Shown: piece after piece, positions 39,609-48,136 of the stretch | Position numbering within the stretch: the first letter of the stretch is position 1 | Layout of the letters: every line of letters starts with the position of its first letter | Assembly: GCF_004794515.1 (NCBI RefSeq) | Contig: NZ_SSDF01000055.1 | Location: 1 to 64,000 of the forward strand | Reading direction: 5' to 3' | Source of the DNA: Microbacterium sp. A20 | GTDB lineage: Bacteria; Actinomycetota; Actinomycetes; Actinomycetales; Microbacteriaceae | Length of the DNA: 64,000 nt | The notes under the pieces: model-generated | What the model was told of the DNA's origin: nothing | Seen by the model: only the letters and a program-made list of their open reading frames with translations | Databases searched by the model: none | Program-made: the position numbers and the translations under genes

Positions 39609-40754
39609 ATGGAAAACACGACGCTCGCCTTCCGCCCCTTCACCGTCTCGGTCTCCACCGCCGACGTCGCCGATCTCCAGGATCGCCTCGCCCGTACCCG
39701 CCTTCCGCAGCCCGCGCCGACGGATGATTGGGATGCCGGCACCCCCAACTCGTACCTCCGCGAGGCGGTCGCCGCGTGGCGCGACTTCGACTGGACCGCG
39801 GCCGAGGAGCGCATCAATGCGGTCCCGCACTTCACCACCGAGATCGACGGTCAGACGATCCACTTCATCCACGTGCGCTCGACCCACGAGGGCGCGACGC
39901 CACTGCTGCTCGCGCACACCTATCCCGGCTCCTCGATCGACTACCTCGACCTGATCGACCGGCTCGTCGACCCGGTGGCGCACGGCGGCCGTGCCGAAGA
40001 CGCCTTCGACGTCGTGATCCCGGATGCTCCGGGCTACGGCTTCTCGCAGCCTCTGGCCTCTACGGGGTGGACGGTCGGTCGCGTCGCTGCCGCCTATGAC
40101 CGCCTCATGCGCGGACTCGGCTACGGGAGCTACGGCATCCACGGTTCTGACAACGGCGCGATGGTGGCCCGTGAGCTGGGGCTGCTGGAGCCGGCGGGCT
40201 TCCTCGGACTCCACGTGCTGCAGCTGTTCTCCTTCCCCTCGGGGGACCCGGCGGAGTTCGAGAAGCTCGAGCCCGCCGACTACGCAGGCCTCGAGCACAT
40301 GCAGTGGTTCCAGTCGGTCGGCGGGTACAACACGATGAACGCCTCGCGCCCGCAGACGGTGTCGGTGGGGCTCAGCGACTCCCCGGTCGGGCTGCTGGCG
40401 TACAGCGAGCTGTTCAACTCGTTCGGCAACGGCACCTCGCTCGTACCGCTCGAGTCGATCCTGCTCGAGGTCAGCGTGAACTGGTTCGCGAACGCGGCCT
40501 CCGGAATGAGCCGCAGCTACCTGGAGAACGCCAGGGCGGATGCCGCGGCAGAAGGTGCCGAGCCGCGGATCAACGCCGCACGGACGGGGGTTGCCGTGTT
40601 CGCCGACGACTTCCAGACGATCCGGGTCTTCGCCGAGCGCGACAACTCGAACATCGTGCACTGGAGTCGCTTCGACGAGGGCGGGCATTTCGCCGCCCTG
40701 GAGCGTCCGGATGTGCTGGCCGCCGACATCCGCGCGTTCTTCTCGCGGGGCTGA
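39609..40754 (+). CDS. Epoxide hydrolase (EHN domain, alpha/beta hydrolase)
   Basis: A 381-residue enzyme with the N-terminal epoxide-hydrolase domain (FTVSVSTADVADLQDRLARTRLP) typical of the microsomal/juvenile-hormone type, followed by an alpha/beta hydrolase core. LLLAHTYPGSSIDY replaces the usual HGWPGS, keeping the oxyanion-hole His-x-x-Pro-Gly. The nucleophile Asp is in GIHGSDNGAMVA, and the catalytic His in DEGGHFAALERPD. These enzymes open epoxides to diols. It is divergent from, and probably controlled by, the WYL regulator. Confidence 0.87.
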   Translation: MENTTLAFRPFTVSVSTADVADLQDRLARTRLPQPAPTDDWDAGTPNSYLREAVAAWRDFDWTAAEERINAVPHFTTEIDGQTIHFIHVRSTHEGATPLLLAHTYPGSSIDYLDLIDRLVDPVAHGGRAEDAFDVVIPDAPGYGFSQPLASTGWTVGRVAAAYDRLMRGLGYGSYGIHGSDNGAMVARELGLLEPAGFLGLHVLQLFSFPSGDPAEFEKLEPADYAGLEHMQWFQSVGGYNTMNASRPQTVSVGLSDSPVGLLAYSELFNSFGNGTSLVPLESILLEVSVNWFANAASGMSRSYLENARADAAAEGAEPRINAARTGVAVFADDFQTIRVFAERDNSNIVHWSRFDEGGHFAALERPDVLAADIRAFFSRG

Positions 40755-40793
40755 TCTCCGGCCACGAGCCGACCCGCCCTCTTGCGGCCGACC

Positions 40794-40825
40794 CGCCCCC
40801 ATACGTGCGCACGTATGGGGGCGGC
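40794..40825. terminator. 32-nt perfect palindrome between convergent genes
   Basis: Arms of 16 nt (CCGCCCCCATACGTGC and its complement) with no loop base between. It lies 40 bp after the epoxide hydrolase stop and 38 bp from the stop of the DUF1801 gene. It could terminate both transcripts or be a protein site. Confidence 0.6.
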
Positions 40826-40862
40826 TCGATGCGAAGGGGGTGGATCGGCAGTGTGCTGGGTG

Positions 40863-41288
40863 TCAGCCCGTGACGGTGAGCTGCACCTCGGGGGTGCCGC
40901 CCGCTTCGACCCAGGCCAGCGAGCGTTCGAGGATGCCGCGCAGCACGTCGAGGTCCACCTGCTCCAGGTCCTTGATGTACAGGCATCCGACGCCCGTGGT
41001 GTGCGGGCCGAGTTCCGCCAGAGCCTCGCTGTGGGCATCGACGCCGTCGAACAGGTAGATCGTGGTCGCGGCCTTGCGGGGTGCGAAGCCGAGCAGCCCG
41101 CTGTCGCCCTCGGTGCCGGTCGGGTAGCGGTAGTGGCACGAGCCGAAGCCGATGATCGTGCCCCAGGTCTGCGGTTCGCGTCCGGTGATCTCCTGCATGA
41201 GGGCGGTCAGCGTCTCGGCATCCCGACGGCGGACGGCAGGGGAGGAGCGGGCGATGAGGCCCGCGACGTCATCTCCGGTGGGCTTCAT
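40863..41288 (-). CDS. DUF1801-domain protein
   Basis: A 141-residue cytosolic protein of the DUF1801 family, the fold shared with YdhG and frataxin-like iron chaperones. SPAVRRRDAETLTALMQEITG, WGTIIGFGSCHYRYPTGTEGD, FAPRKAATTIYLFDG, and the CLYIKDLEQVDLDVLRGIL block are characteristic. No function is known. Its ATG overlaps the stop of the upstream HhH-GPD gene (ATGA), so the pair is co-translated. A link to DNA repair is possible from this alone. Confidence 0.84.
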   Translation of the reverse strand: MKPTGDDVAGLIARSSPAVRRRDAETLTALMQEITGREPQTWGTIIGFGSCHYRYPTGTEGDSGLLGFAPRKAATTIYLFDGVDAHSEALAELGPHTTGVGCLYIKDLEQVDLDVLRGILERSLAWVEAGGTPEVQLTVTG

Positions 41289-41857
41289 TTCGGAGCCTTC
41301 GCCGCGGCCTTCATGGCCTTCTTGTGCTCGCGCACCTTCGTGAGCGAATCGGGCGAGACGATGTCGGCGACGCTGCGGTACGAGCCGTCCTCGCCGTATG
41401 CACCTGCGGCCTCACGCCATCCTTCGCCCGTGAAACCGTACTGCTTGCCGAGGAGGGCGAGGAAGATCTTCGCCTTCTGCTCGCCGAATCCGGGGAGGGT
41501 CTTCAGCCGCTTCAGCACCTCGGGTCCGTCCGGGTCTCCTTCGGTCCAGAGGGCGGCGGCGTCACCGCCCCAGTCATCGACCAGGGTCTGGCACAGCGTC
41601 TGCACGCGCGTCGCCATCGACCCGGGGAAGCGATGCACGGCGGGGGTCTGCTTGAACGCCTCGAGGAACTCGTCGGGGGCCATGCCGGCGATCGCCGCCG
41701 CATCCGCCGCTCCGGTGCGCTGTTCGATCTTGAGCGGACCGGCGAACGCGGTCTCCATGGGGACCTGCTGGTCGAGCAGCATCCCCACTAGCAACGCGAG
41801 CGGGTTGTCGGTCAGCAGCTCGTCGGCGGCGGTGTCTCCGGTGATGTGAAGGGCCAT
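41285..41857 (-). CDS. HhH-GPD-type base-excision repair protein
   Basis: A 190-residue small protein with a helix-hairpin-helix block (LKTLPGFGEQKAKIFLALLGKQYG) following the N-terminal helices LALLVGMLLDQQVPMETAF, as in DNA glycosylases of the HhH-GPD class. Actinobacteria often carry such a short version of uncertain lesion range. There is no Fe-S cluster Cys set. ATG at 41857 is chosen because TGGAGG lies close upstream; the frame extends to 41893 without a better signal. It is coupled to the DUF1801 gene. Confidence 0.82.
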   Translation of the reverse strand: MALHITGDTAADELLTDNPLALLVGMLLDQQVPMETAFAGPLKIEQRTGAADAAAIAGMAPDEFLEAFKQTPAVHRFPGSMATRVQTLCQTLVDDWGGDAAALWTEGDPDGPEVLKRLKTLPGFGEQKAKIFLALLGKQYGFTGEGWREAAGAYGEDGSYRSVADIVSPDSLTKVREHKKAMKAAAKAPK

Positions 41858-41933
41858 GCCTCCAGTTTCGCACCCCGTGGTCGAGGGCCGCACGTGGCAC
41901 GGGGCCGGCGGCCATTCGCGCGGTCATTCGCGC

Positions 41934-41995
41934 GGCCATTCGCACCTGCTTCGGCCGTATGGGCGTGAAACGGCCGAGGGAAGTGCGGAAGGCCG
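41934..41995. repeat. Palindromic intergenic element, copy 1
   Basis: A 62-bp unit with inverted parts CTTCGGCCG and CGGCCGAGG inside CGCAC...GTGCG. Almost identical to the copy 98 bp downstream, and related to the element at 26297-26381. Confidence 0.7.
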
Positions 41996-42031
41996 CGGCG
42001 AGCGCTTCGTGCCAGGGGCCACGCTTCGCAC

Positions 42032-42093
42032 GGCCATTCGCACGTGCTTCGGCCGTATGGGCGCGAAAAGGCCGAGGGAAGTGCGGAAGGCCG
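42032..42093. repeat. Palindromic intergenic element, copy 2
   Basis: A 62-bp unit differing from copy 1 at only a few positions. Together with copy 1 it fills most of the 253-bp gap between hemA and the repair gene. Confidence 0.7.
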
Positions 42094-42110
42094 AAGGAAG
42101 TGCGAGAGGG

Positions 42111-43424
42111 TCAGGCGGTGGCGGCGTCGTCCGCGGCGGCCTCGGGAGCGATGCCGTACAGGGCGGCCAGAGCGGCGGTGAACTCGTCGGCGCGGCCGGC
42201 GGCGGCCAGCTCGTGGGCACGCACGGTCGGCGTGTGCAGGAGCACGCCCGAGAGGTGACGCAGAGCCTGCTCCACCTTGCCGTCTTCGTCGCCGCGCGCG
42301 CGGGCACGATCGATCTCGCGCTCGAGCAGCTCGAAGATGTGGGAGCGCAGGGCCACGACCGACGGGGTCACGCTCTGACGCGAACCCACCACGTGGAAGG
42401 TCTCCGCGGCCTCGCGCACGACGCTGCGCGCTGCATCCGTCGCCTGCAGTTCCTCCAGCGGTGCGTGCAGGCGGATGGTCTCGAGGTCGAGCAGGGCGAC
42501 GCCCTCGAGGGAGGCGACGGCGGGGTCGACGTTGCGGGGCATGCCGAGGTCGACCACGAGCCGATTCGAGTGGGTCGCTGAGCCTGTCGAAGCGCCGACC
42601 GGGCAGCCGGCTGCGGCGATGCCGACCGGAAGCTGCAGGTGCTCCGGGCCGAGCACGGGCTCGGTCGCGGTGGTGCAGGTGATCAGCAGGCTCGAGTGCG
42701 CGGCGGTCCGTGCGTACTCGTCGGCGGCGACCGGACGGATGCCGTGCTTCGCAGCGAACACGGCCGCGCGGCCGGAGGGCGAGTACACGGAGATGTCGAC
42801 GGCACCGCGCTCACGCAGCGTGGCGAGGGTGACAGCGGCGTAGGCGCCGGTGCCGACCAGCAGCACGCGCTCGGCGGACCAGTCGGCGATGCGGCTGTCG
42901 GCGAGTTCCAGCGCGAGGCGCACGAGGGAGCGCCCGGCGCGCCCGAGGGCGGTGACGTTCTTGACCTTGCGCTGCGCCTGGCTGGCGCGCTGGAAGAGGC
43001 GCTCGAGCTCGGGCGAAGTGGTGCCGTCCTTGCGGGCGGACTTGAGAGCGCGGCGCACCTGGCCGGCGATCTCGCCCTCGCCGGAGACGACGGATTCGAG
43101 GCCGGAGGCGACCGAGAAGAGGTGCTCGGCGACGCGGCGCCCCGAGTGCACCGTGTAGGCGCCGTCGAGTTCGGTGGCGGGGATGCCGGTGGCGGATTCA
43201 ACCGCCTCGATGACCGCTTCGACGCCGATGGCGCCGGCCGCGGTGAGCGGTTCTTCCATTTCCACGTACGCCTCGAACCGGTTGCACGTCGCGAGGACCA
43301 CGGCACCCTGCACGCACGGCGTCATGCCCACGATGGTGGGAGCGACGTCGTCGGGGGTGCGGCTCAGGCGTTCGAGCAGTTCGAAGGAGGCGGTCTTGTG
43401 ACTCGCCGTGACACACAGCAGCAC
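42111..43424 (-). CDS. hemA: Glutamyl-tRNA reductase
   Basis: First committed step of the C5 heme pathway: reduces glutamyl-tRNA to glutamate-1-semialdehyde with NADPH. The 437 residues show [16 protein letters not shown], the catalytic Cys in [27 protein letters not shown], the NADPH loop [13 protein letters not shown] and [12 protein letters not shown] at 43424 lies 6 nt after a perfect TACAAT -10, so the mRNA is leaderless. An in-frame 20-nt palindromic repeat at 42573-42592 adds [10 protein letters not shown] just before the [10 protein letters not shown] strand. It diverges from hemE. Confidence 0.94.
   Translation of the reverse strand: MLLCVTASHKTASFELLERLSRTPDDVAPTIVGMTPCVQGAVVLATCNRFEAYVEMEEPLTAAGAIGVEAVIEAVESATGIPATELDGAYTVHSGRRVAEHLFSVASGLESVVSGEGEIAGQVRRALKSARKDGTTSPELERLFQRASQAQRKVKNVTALGRAGRSLVRLALELADSRIADWSAERVLLVGTGAYAAVTLATLRERGAVDISVYSPSGRAAVFAAKHGIRPVAADEYARTAAHSSLLITCTTATEPVLGPEHLQLPVGIAAAGCPVGASTGSATHSNRLVVDLGMPRNVDPAVASLEGVALLDLETIRLHAPLEELQATDAARSVVREAAETFHVVGSRQSVTPSVVALRSHIFELLEREIDRARARGDEDGKVEQALRHLSGVLLHTPTVRAHELAAAGRADEFTAALAALYGIAPEAAADDAATA
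42573..42592 (+). repeat. REP-like palindromic repeat inside hemA
   Basis: GGTCGCTGAGCCTGTCGAAG, identical to the copy in pepO at 28152-28171. Here it is read on the opposite strand and in another frame, yet still without a stop. Confidence 0.75.
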
Positions 43425-43430
43425 AGATCG

Positions 43431-43436
43431 ATTGTA
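43431..43436 (-). promoter_or_regulatory. -10 element of hemA (leaderless)
   Basis: TACAAT on the minus strand, 6 nt before the GTG at 43424. It is the closest to consensus of the leaderless promoters in this window. Confidence 0.65.
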
Positions 43437-43510
43437 CCGGAGTGCGTGGCGCCCGGATTCGACCGGGCGAACTCGGCGGCCCCACAAGGGCGGAATGGGA
43501 GGATGGAGGC

Positions 43511-44533
43511 ATGGCCCTCTCCGACGCTCCGCTCCTGCGCGCCCTCGCAGGCTCCCGCCCCGCCCACGCTCCGGTGTGGTTCATGCGGCAGGCCGGAAGG
43601 TCGCTCCCCGAGTACCGCGACCTGCGAGTCGGCACGCGGATGCTCGACGCCTGCCTCACTCCCGACCTCGCCGCCGAGATCACGCTGCAGCCCGTCCGCC
43701 GCCACGGTGTCGACGCGGCCGTGTTCTTCAGCGACATCGTCATCCCGTTGCGCCTGGCCGGCGTCGACGTCGAGATCGAGCCGGGACGCGGACCGGTGTT
43801 CGCGAACCCGGTGCGCACCGCATCCGACGTCGACCGCATCACGGCCATCGATCCCGACGGCCTCGACGGCACGGCGATCGCCGAGGCTGTGCGCCTCGTC
43901 ACGGCGGAGCTCGGCGACACCCCGCTGATCGGCTTCGCGGGCGCTCCCTTCACTCTCGCTGCGTACCTCGTCGAGGGCGGCCCTTCCAAGGAGCACCTGC
44001 GGGCACGGGCGATGATGCACTCCGACCCCGACTCGTGGAACCGTCTCGCCGGCTGGCTCGCGAAGGTCTCGCGCCGCTTCCTCGAGACGCAGCGCGATGC
44101 CGGAGCATCGGTCGTGCAGCTCTTCGACAGCTGGGCCGGCTCGCTGAGCACCGCCGACTACCGCGCCTTCGTCGCCCCGCACTCCCGCGCGGCGCTCGAG
44201 GGCATCGGGCTGCCGACGATCCACTTCGGTGTCGGCACGGGGCCGTTCCTCGCCGACATGCGCCTTGATGGCATCGCCGACGGTGTCGGGGTCGACTGGC
44301 GTCTACCGCTCGACGAGGCCGCCGCCATCCTCGGACCGGATGTCACGGTGCAGGGCAACATCGATCCCGCCCTGCTCTCCGCTCCGTGGCCCGTGCTCGA
44401 GGCGCACGTGCGCGACGTGATCGAGCGCGGCCGCGCGGCCCGTGCGCACATCCTCAACCTCGGGCACGGCGTCCCTCCCGAGACCGACCCCGATCAGCTC
44501 ACCCGCATCGTCGAGCTGGCGCACACCGTCTGA
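43511..44533 (+). CDS. hemE: Uroporphyrinogen decarboxylase
   Basis: Decarboxylates the four acetate side chains of uroporphyrinogen III to give coproporphyrinogen III. The 340 residues carry [52 protein letters not shown] and [15 protein letters not shown], all signature blocks. ATG at 43511 has GGAGG 1 nt upstream and is the only sensible start in the open frame from 43442. It leads the heme operon and is 16 bp upstream of hemY. Confidence 0.96.
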   Translation: MALSDAPLLRALAGSRPAHAPVWFMRQAGRSLPEYRDLRVGTRMLDACLTPDLAAEITLQPVRRHGVDAAVFFSDIVIPLRLAGVDVEIEPGRGPVFANPVRTASDVDRITAIDPDGLDGTAIAEAVRLVTAELGDTPLIGFAGAPFTLAAYLVEGGPSKEHLRARAMMHSDPDSWNRLAGWLAKVSRRFLETQRDAGASVVQLFDSWAGSLSTADYRAFVAPHSRAALEGIGLPTIHFGVGTGPFLADMRLDGIADGVGVDWRLPLDEAAAILGPDVTVQGNIDPALLSAPWPVLEAHVRDVIERGRAARAHILNLGHGVPPETDPDQLTRIVELAHTV

Positions 44534-44549
44534 CCGGAGAATTGACCGC

Positions 44550-46130
44550 ATGACCTCTGAGCCGTCTTCTTCTGAGCCGTCTTCCGCCGAGCCGTCCGAC
44601 CTCGCTGCACGCGCGGCCGAGAAGCACGTCGTCGTCATCGGCGGCGGCATCGGCGGGCTCGTCGCCGCACGGGAGTGCGCCAAGGTCGGCATGCAGGTGA
44701 CGCTGCTCGAGGTCGCAGACGAACTGGGCGGAGCGATCCGCCGGATCGAGCTCGACGGAGTCGACGTGGATGCCGGCGCCGAGAGCTACGCGACCAGGGG
44801 CGGCCTGGTGCGCGCTCTGGTCGAAGAACTGGGACTCGCCGACCGTATCGTCGCGCCTCGGCCGGGCGGCGCATGGCTGGCCGGCATCCCGGGCGTGGGC
44901 GCGGCTCCCCTCCCCGTCGGAGGCATCCTCGGCATCCCCGCCAACCCGTTCCAGGACGATGTCCGCCGCATCCTCGGCTGGTCCGGCGTCTGGCGCGCCT
45001 ACCTCGACCGGGTGCGTCCGCCGCTCACGATCGGCCATCAGCTGAGCCTGGGGAAGCTGGTCTCCTCGCGGATGGGATCGAAGGTGCGGGACCGCCTCGT
45101 CGCTCCCGTGACCACCGGCGTCTACTCCGCATCTCCCGACGACGTCGACATCGACATCGCGGCTCCTGGTCTCAATGCGGCGCTCACCCGCGTCGGCTCG
45201 CTGTCGGGTGCCGTGCAATCTCTCCGGGATGATGCAGCGGCGAAGGCCGCAGACACGCAGGCCGCCGCGAAGACTCCCGGCGCTGCGGTCGAGGGGCTGA
45301 CCGGCGGCATGAGCGGGCTCGTCGATGCGTTGGCCGACGACCTGACCCGCCTGGGCGCCGAGGTGCGCACCGGTGTGCGGGTACGGAGCATCCGGAAGAC
45401 GGCGAAGGGCTGGGGCATCGAGACCGAGGCTGCGCCCGCGGTCACCCCGGGTCCGGTGGGCGAGACCGATCCGCTGGTCGCCGAGCTGCACGCGGCCGAG
45501 GCGGTCGAGCCCGTGATCGAGGAGATCGCCGCCGACGCCGTGATCGTCGCCACTCCCGAGGCCGCCGCTCGCTCGCTCCTCACCGCCGCTGTCCCGGCGC
45601 TGAAGAACGCGGAGGCCGCATCCTCTCCCGAGATCGAGATCGTCACCCTCCTGCTCGACGCTCCTGGACTGGATGCCGCACCGCGCGGCACCGGTGTGCT
45701 CACGGTTCCGGGCAGCCACACGGCCAAGGCGCTCACGCACTCGACCGCGAAGTGGGCCTGGGTGCGGGAAGCGGCAGGTCGGCGACACCTCGTCCGGGTG
45801 TCGTTCGGGGCGCAGGGGGAGCCCGCTGCGACGGCAGCGCTGAGCGACGAGGCGGCGGCCGATCTGGCCCGGACCGAAGCCGCCACGATGCTCGGGGTCG
45901 CACTCGCCCCCGACAGCGTGATCGCCTCGCACCGCGGTCGTTTCGTGCAGTCGCAGCCGGCATCGATCATCGGTTCCGGCGAGCGCCGCACGGCCGCGCG
46001 CGCGGCGGTGCGGGCTGTTCCGGGCATCGCGGCGGTCGGCGCCTGGCTCGCCGGCACGGGCCTCGCGCAGGTCATCCCGGATGCGCGCGACGAAGCCGAC
46101 CGTCTGCGACGCGCCCTGTTGTGGGAGTGA
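44550..46130 (+). CDS. hemY: Coproporphyrinogen III/protoporphyrinogen oxidase (HemY/CgoX)
   Basis: FAD-dependent oxidase. In actinobacteria this type converts coproporphyrinogen III to coproporphyrin III in the coproporphyrin-dependent pathway, which fits the ChdC gene nearby. The 526 residues show the FAD loop HVVVIGGGIGGLVAAREC, DVDAGAESYATRGGLVR, VTTGVYSASPDDVDID and the C-terminal VGAWLAGTGLAQVI. The length is about 50 residues above usual because of an N-terminal Ser/Glu-rich stretch and Ala-rich insertions near 230 and 310. Confidence 0.9.
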   Translation: MTSEPSSSEPSSAEPSDLAARAAEKHVVVIGGGIGGLVAARECAKVGMQVTLLEVADELGGAIRRIELDGVDVDAGAESYATRGGLVRALVEELGLADRIVAPRPGGAWLAGIPGVGAAPLPVGGILGIPANPFQDDVRRILGWSGVWRAYLDRVRPPLTIGHQLSLGKLVSSRMGSKVRDRLVAPVTTGVYSASPDDVDIDIAAPGLNAALTRVGSLSGAVQSLRDDAAAKAADTQAAAKTPGAAVEGLTGGMSGLVDALADDLTRLGAEVRTGVRVRSIRKTAKGWGIETEAAPAVTPGPVGETDPLVAELHAAEAVEPVIEEIAADAVIVATPEAAARSLLTAAVPALKNAEAASSPEIEIVTLLLDAPGLDAAPRGTGVLTVPGSHTAKALTHSTAKWAWVREAAGRRHLVRVSFGAQGEPAATAALSDEAAADLARTEAATMLGVALAPDSVIASHRGRFVQSQPASIIGSGERRTAARAAVRAVPGIAAVGAWLAGTGLAQVIPDARDEADRLRRALLWE

Positions 46131-46163
46131 GTCCGCGCTCCGTGTCAACCCTCTGACCCATAG

Positions 46164-46179
46164 ATGCCGAAATCGGCAT
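46164..46179. promoter_or_regulatory. Perfect palindrome between hemY and the small envelope genes
   Basis: ATGCCGA-AA-TCGGCAT in the 150-bp gap after hemY. It could be a weak terminator stem or an operator. A TACGCT -10-like hexamer follows about 10 bp downstream. Confidence 0.35.
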
Positions 46180-46280
46180 ACGGGGCTACGCTGGGAGCCT
46201 GGTCGCGGGGAGCGGAAGCCTGCGGGCCATCCAAGCCGGGCGAAGCAGGCCGGACAACCGGAACTAGGTGAGGAGACCCC

Positions 46281-46703
46281 ATGAAGGGGAAGATCGGACT
46301 CGTCGTCGGACTCGGCGTGGGCTACGTCCTCGGCACCCGTGCCGGACGTGAGCGCTATGAGCAGATCAAGACGCAGTGGCTGAAGGTGTGGGAGCTCGAT
46401 CCCGTGCAGGAGCAGGTGTCCAAGGTCAAGGGCTTCGTCGGCGACAAGGCCGCGGCCGTGCCGGGCGCTCTGTGGACCGGCGTCGTGAAGGTGGCCAAGT
46501 CGGTCTCCGGCAACGGCACCCCTGGGCAGCGCCTCGACTCCGCCATCGCCACCGGCCGCGAGGCGGCGGAAGACTTGGCCGAGGCTACCGAGGAGGCTGT
46601 CGAGGCCGCGAAGGAGTCCGCCAAGACGAGCAAGCCCGCCTCCAAGTCGGGCACCTCCACGTCCGCTGCCTCCAAGTCCACACCCAAGAAGACCGGCGCC
46701 TGA
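46281..46703 (+). CDS. YtxH-like small envelope protein
   Basis: A 140-residue protein whose first 20 residues (GKIGLVVGLGVGYVLGTRAGRERY) are the glycine-zipper membrane anchor of YtxH-like proteins. A hydrophilic helical stretch follows, then a tail rich in Ala, Lys, Ser, Glu and Thr ending in TPKKTGA. GAGGAG lies 6 nt before the ATG. It is first of three small co-oriented genes inserted between hemY and chdC. The family is linked to general stress in Bacillus; the role here is unknown. Confidence 0.75.
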   Translation: MKGKIGLVVGLGVGYVLGTRAGRERYEQIKTQWLKVWELDPVQEQVSKVKGFVGDKAAAVPGALWTGVVKVAKSVSGNGTPGQRLDSAIATGREAAEDLAEATEEAVEAAKESAKTSKPASKSGTSTSAASKSTPKKTGA

Positions 46704-46704
46704 C

Positions 46705-47112
46705 ATGCCCCGCGGATACCGAGATCGTGCCGACGACAGCCTGCTGACCCTCCTCGGGGATCTGCCGGAACTCGTCACGAATCTGGTCAAGGCCGAGATC
46801 GACGCCGCCAAGGCGTGGGTCTCCCGCACCTCGAAGGATGCCGGCATCGGATCCGTGTGGTTCGTCGTCGCGCTGTTCTTCCTGTTCTGGGCCGTGCCGG
46901 TGATCCTGGTCTTCGCGATCGCGGGGTTGTCGTCCTGGTGGCCGGTATGGCTGTCGGCGATCGTCGTGTTCGGCATCCTGATCCTCGCGGTGGCGCTGTT
47001 CGCGCTGCTCGGCATCCTGAAGTTCCGCAAGGTCCTCCGCCGTCAGAATCCGGCGCAGGCCGTGGCCGAAGACATCCGACTCGTGAAGGAGGCCGGCGAT
47101 GACGAATTCTGA
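46705..47112 (+). CDS. Holin-superfamily III-like (actinobacterial Holin-X) membrane protein
   Basis: A 135-residue protein. The N-terminal amphipathic stretch LPELVTNLVKAEIDAAKAWV is followed by two long transmembrane helices (VWFVVALFFLFWAVPVILVFAIA, WLSAIVVFGILILAVALFALLG) and a charged tail. This is the pattern of the phage_holin_3_6 family found on actinobacterial chromosomes, where it is usually not a phage gene. It starts 1 bp after the YtxH-like gene and overlaps the next by 14 bp. Confidence 0.75.
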   Translation: MPRGYRDRADDSLLTLLGDLPELVTNLVKAEIDAAKAWVSRTSKDAGIGSVWFVVALFFLFWAVPVILVFAIAGLSSWWPVWLSAIVVFGILILAVALFALLGILKFRKVLRRQNPAQAVAEDIRLVKEAGDDEF

Positions 47113-47371
47113 CTCCCTGCCGCGCACCGTCGTCCCCGCAGGCATCGTCGACCCGGTGACGTCCGCTCGAGCTGAGCTGAAGGCCGCACTGGCCGCCATC
47201 GAGGTCAAGGGCAACATCCCGCGCCGAGTCGAGAAGGCGTCGACGCGTGCTGCGGCGAAGGCCCGGGTCTTCGCCGACCGCAATCCGCTCGGCGCGATCG
47301 CCGCGACCGTGGGCATCGCGGCCGTCGTGGGGGGCGCGGTCTGGGCGATCGCGCGCGCCATCGCGCGCTGA
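47099..47371 (+). CDS. DUF3618-like small membrane protein
   Basis: A 90-residue protein. SARAELKAALAAIEVKGNIPRRVEK matches the DUF3618 core. A C-terminal hydrophobic helix (GAIAATVGIAAVVGGAVWAI) anchors it. It overlaps the holin-like gene, completing a three-gene envelope unit (YtxH, Holin-X, DUF3618) that recurs in actinobacteria. Function is unknown; a membrane-shaping or stress role is a guess. Confidence 0.7.
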   Translation: MTNSDSLPRTVVPAGIVDPVTSARAELKAALAAIEVKGNIPRRVEKASTRAAAKARVFADRNPLGAIAATVGIAAVVGGAVWAIARAIAR

Positions 47372-47437
47372 CGACGGCATTCCAGGATGCCGCTGATTCC
47401 CCGGTCGGGGTGATTAGCGGCTCCTGCGCAAACGAGG

Positions 47438-47443
47438 CAGACT
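47438..47443 (+). promoter_or_regulatory. -10 element of chdC (leaderless)
   Basis: CAGACT, 7 nt before the ATG at 47451. It suggests that the second half of the heme cluster has its own promoter. Confidence 0.45.
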
Positions 47444-47450
47444 GGGGAGC

Positions 47451-48131
47451 ATGATGTCCGAAGAGCGCGATGAGAACCCGTCCGGCTTCACCCTCTGGGC
47501 CGTCTGGCGACGAAACCCCGACGTTCCCGTGACGGAGACCGAGTCGACCGAGCTCGAGACGATCGTCGCGTACATCGAGGACTCCGGCGTGATCGTCCGC
47601 GGCTTCTACGACGTCTCGGGCCTCAAGGCCGATGCCGACCTCATGGTGTGGCTGCACGGCGAGACCGCCGAGGAGCTGCAGAAGGCGCTGCGTCGTCTGC
47701 GCCGCACCGAGCTGCTCCGCCCGCTCCTCCCGGTGTGGAACGTCATGGGTGTGCACCGCGACGCCGAGTTCAACCGCGCGCACGTGCCCGGCTTCCTCCG
47801 CGGGGTCGAGCCCAAGGACTGGCTGTGCCTGTACCCGTTCGTGCGCACGCCCGAGTGGTACCTCGCCCCCGAGGAGGAGCGTCGCAAGATGCTCGCCGAC
47901 CACGGTCGCAAGGGTGCCGCGTTCACGGGCGTGCTCGCCAACACTGTCGCCTCGTTCGCGCTCGGCGACTACGAGTGGCTGCTGCCGCTCGAAGCCGATG
48001 AGCTCACCGACCTCGTCGACCTGATGCGCGACCTCCGGTACACCGACGCGCGCCTGTACGTGAAGGAGGAGGTGCCCTTCTACACGGGGCGCAGACTCCG
48101 GTTCGACGAGATCGCGGACGTGCTGCAGTAA
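47451..48131 (+). CDS. hemQ: Coproheme decarboxylase (ChdC/HemQ)
   Basis: Peroxide-dependent decarboxylation of coproheme to heme b, last step of the coproporphyrin-dependent pathway. The 226 residues belong to the chlorite dismutase-like family. LYPFVRTPEWYLAPEEER holds the catalytic Tyr, and RKMLADHGRKGAAF the proximal His. FALGDYEWLLPLEADELTDLVDLMRDLR is typical of actinobacterial members. It marks this organism as using the coproporphyrin branch, so the ferrochelatase needed should act on coproporphyrin. The hemC ATG lies 5 bp after the stop. Confidence 0.93.
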   Translation: MMSEERDENPSGFTLWAVWRRNPDVPVTETESTELETIVAYIEDSGVIVRGFYDVSGLKADADLMVWLHGETAEELQKALRRLRRTELLRPLLPVWNVMGVHRDAEFNRAHVPGFLRGVEPKDWLCLYPFVRTPEWYLAPEEERRKMLADHGRKGAAFTGVLANTVASFALGDYEWLLPLEADELTDLVDLMRDLRYTDARLYVKEEVPFYTGRRLRFDEIADVLQ

Positions 48132-48136
48132 ACGAC

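Noticed and set aside
41934..42093. A CRISPR-like repeat array
   Set aside because: Only two units, each itself palindromic and 62 bp long, with no spacer series and no cas genes in the window.
46705..47112. Prophage remnant, from the holin-like gene
   Set aside because: No lysin, integrase or structural phage genes nearby. The Holin-X family is commonly chromosomal in actinobacteria and sits here with YtxH and DUF3618 partners.
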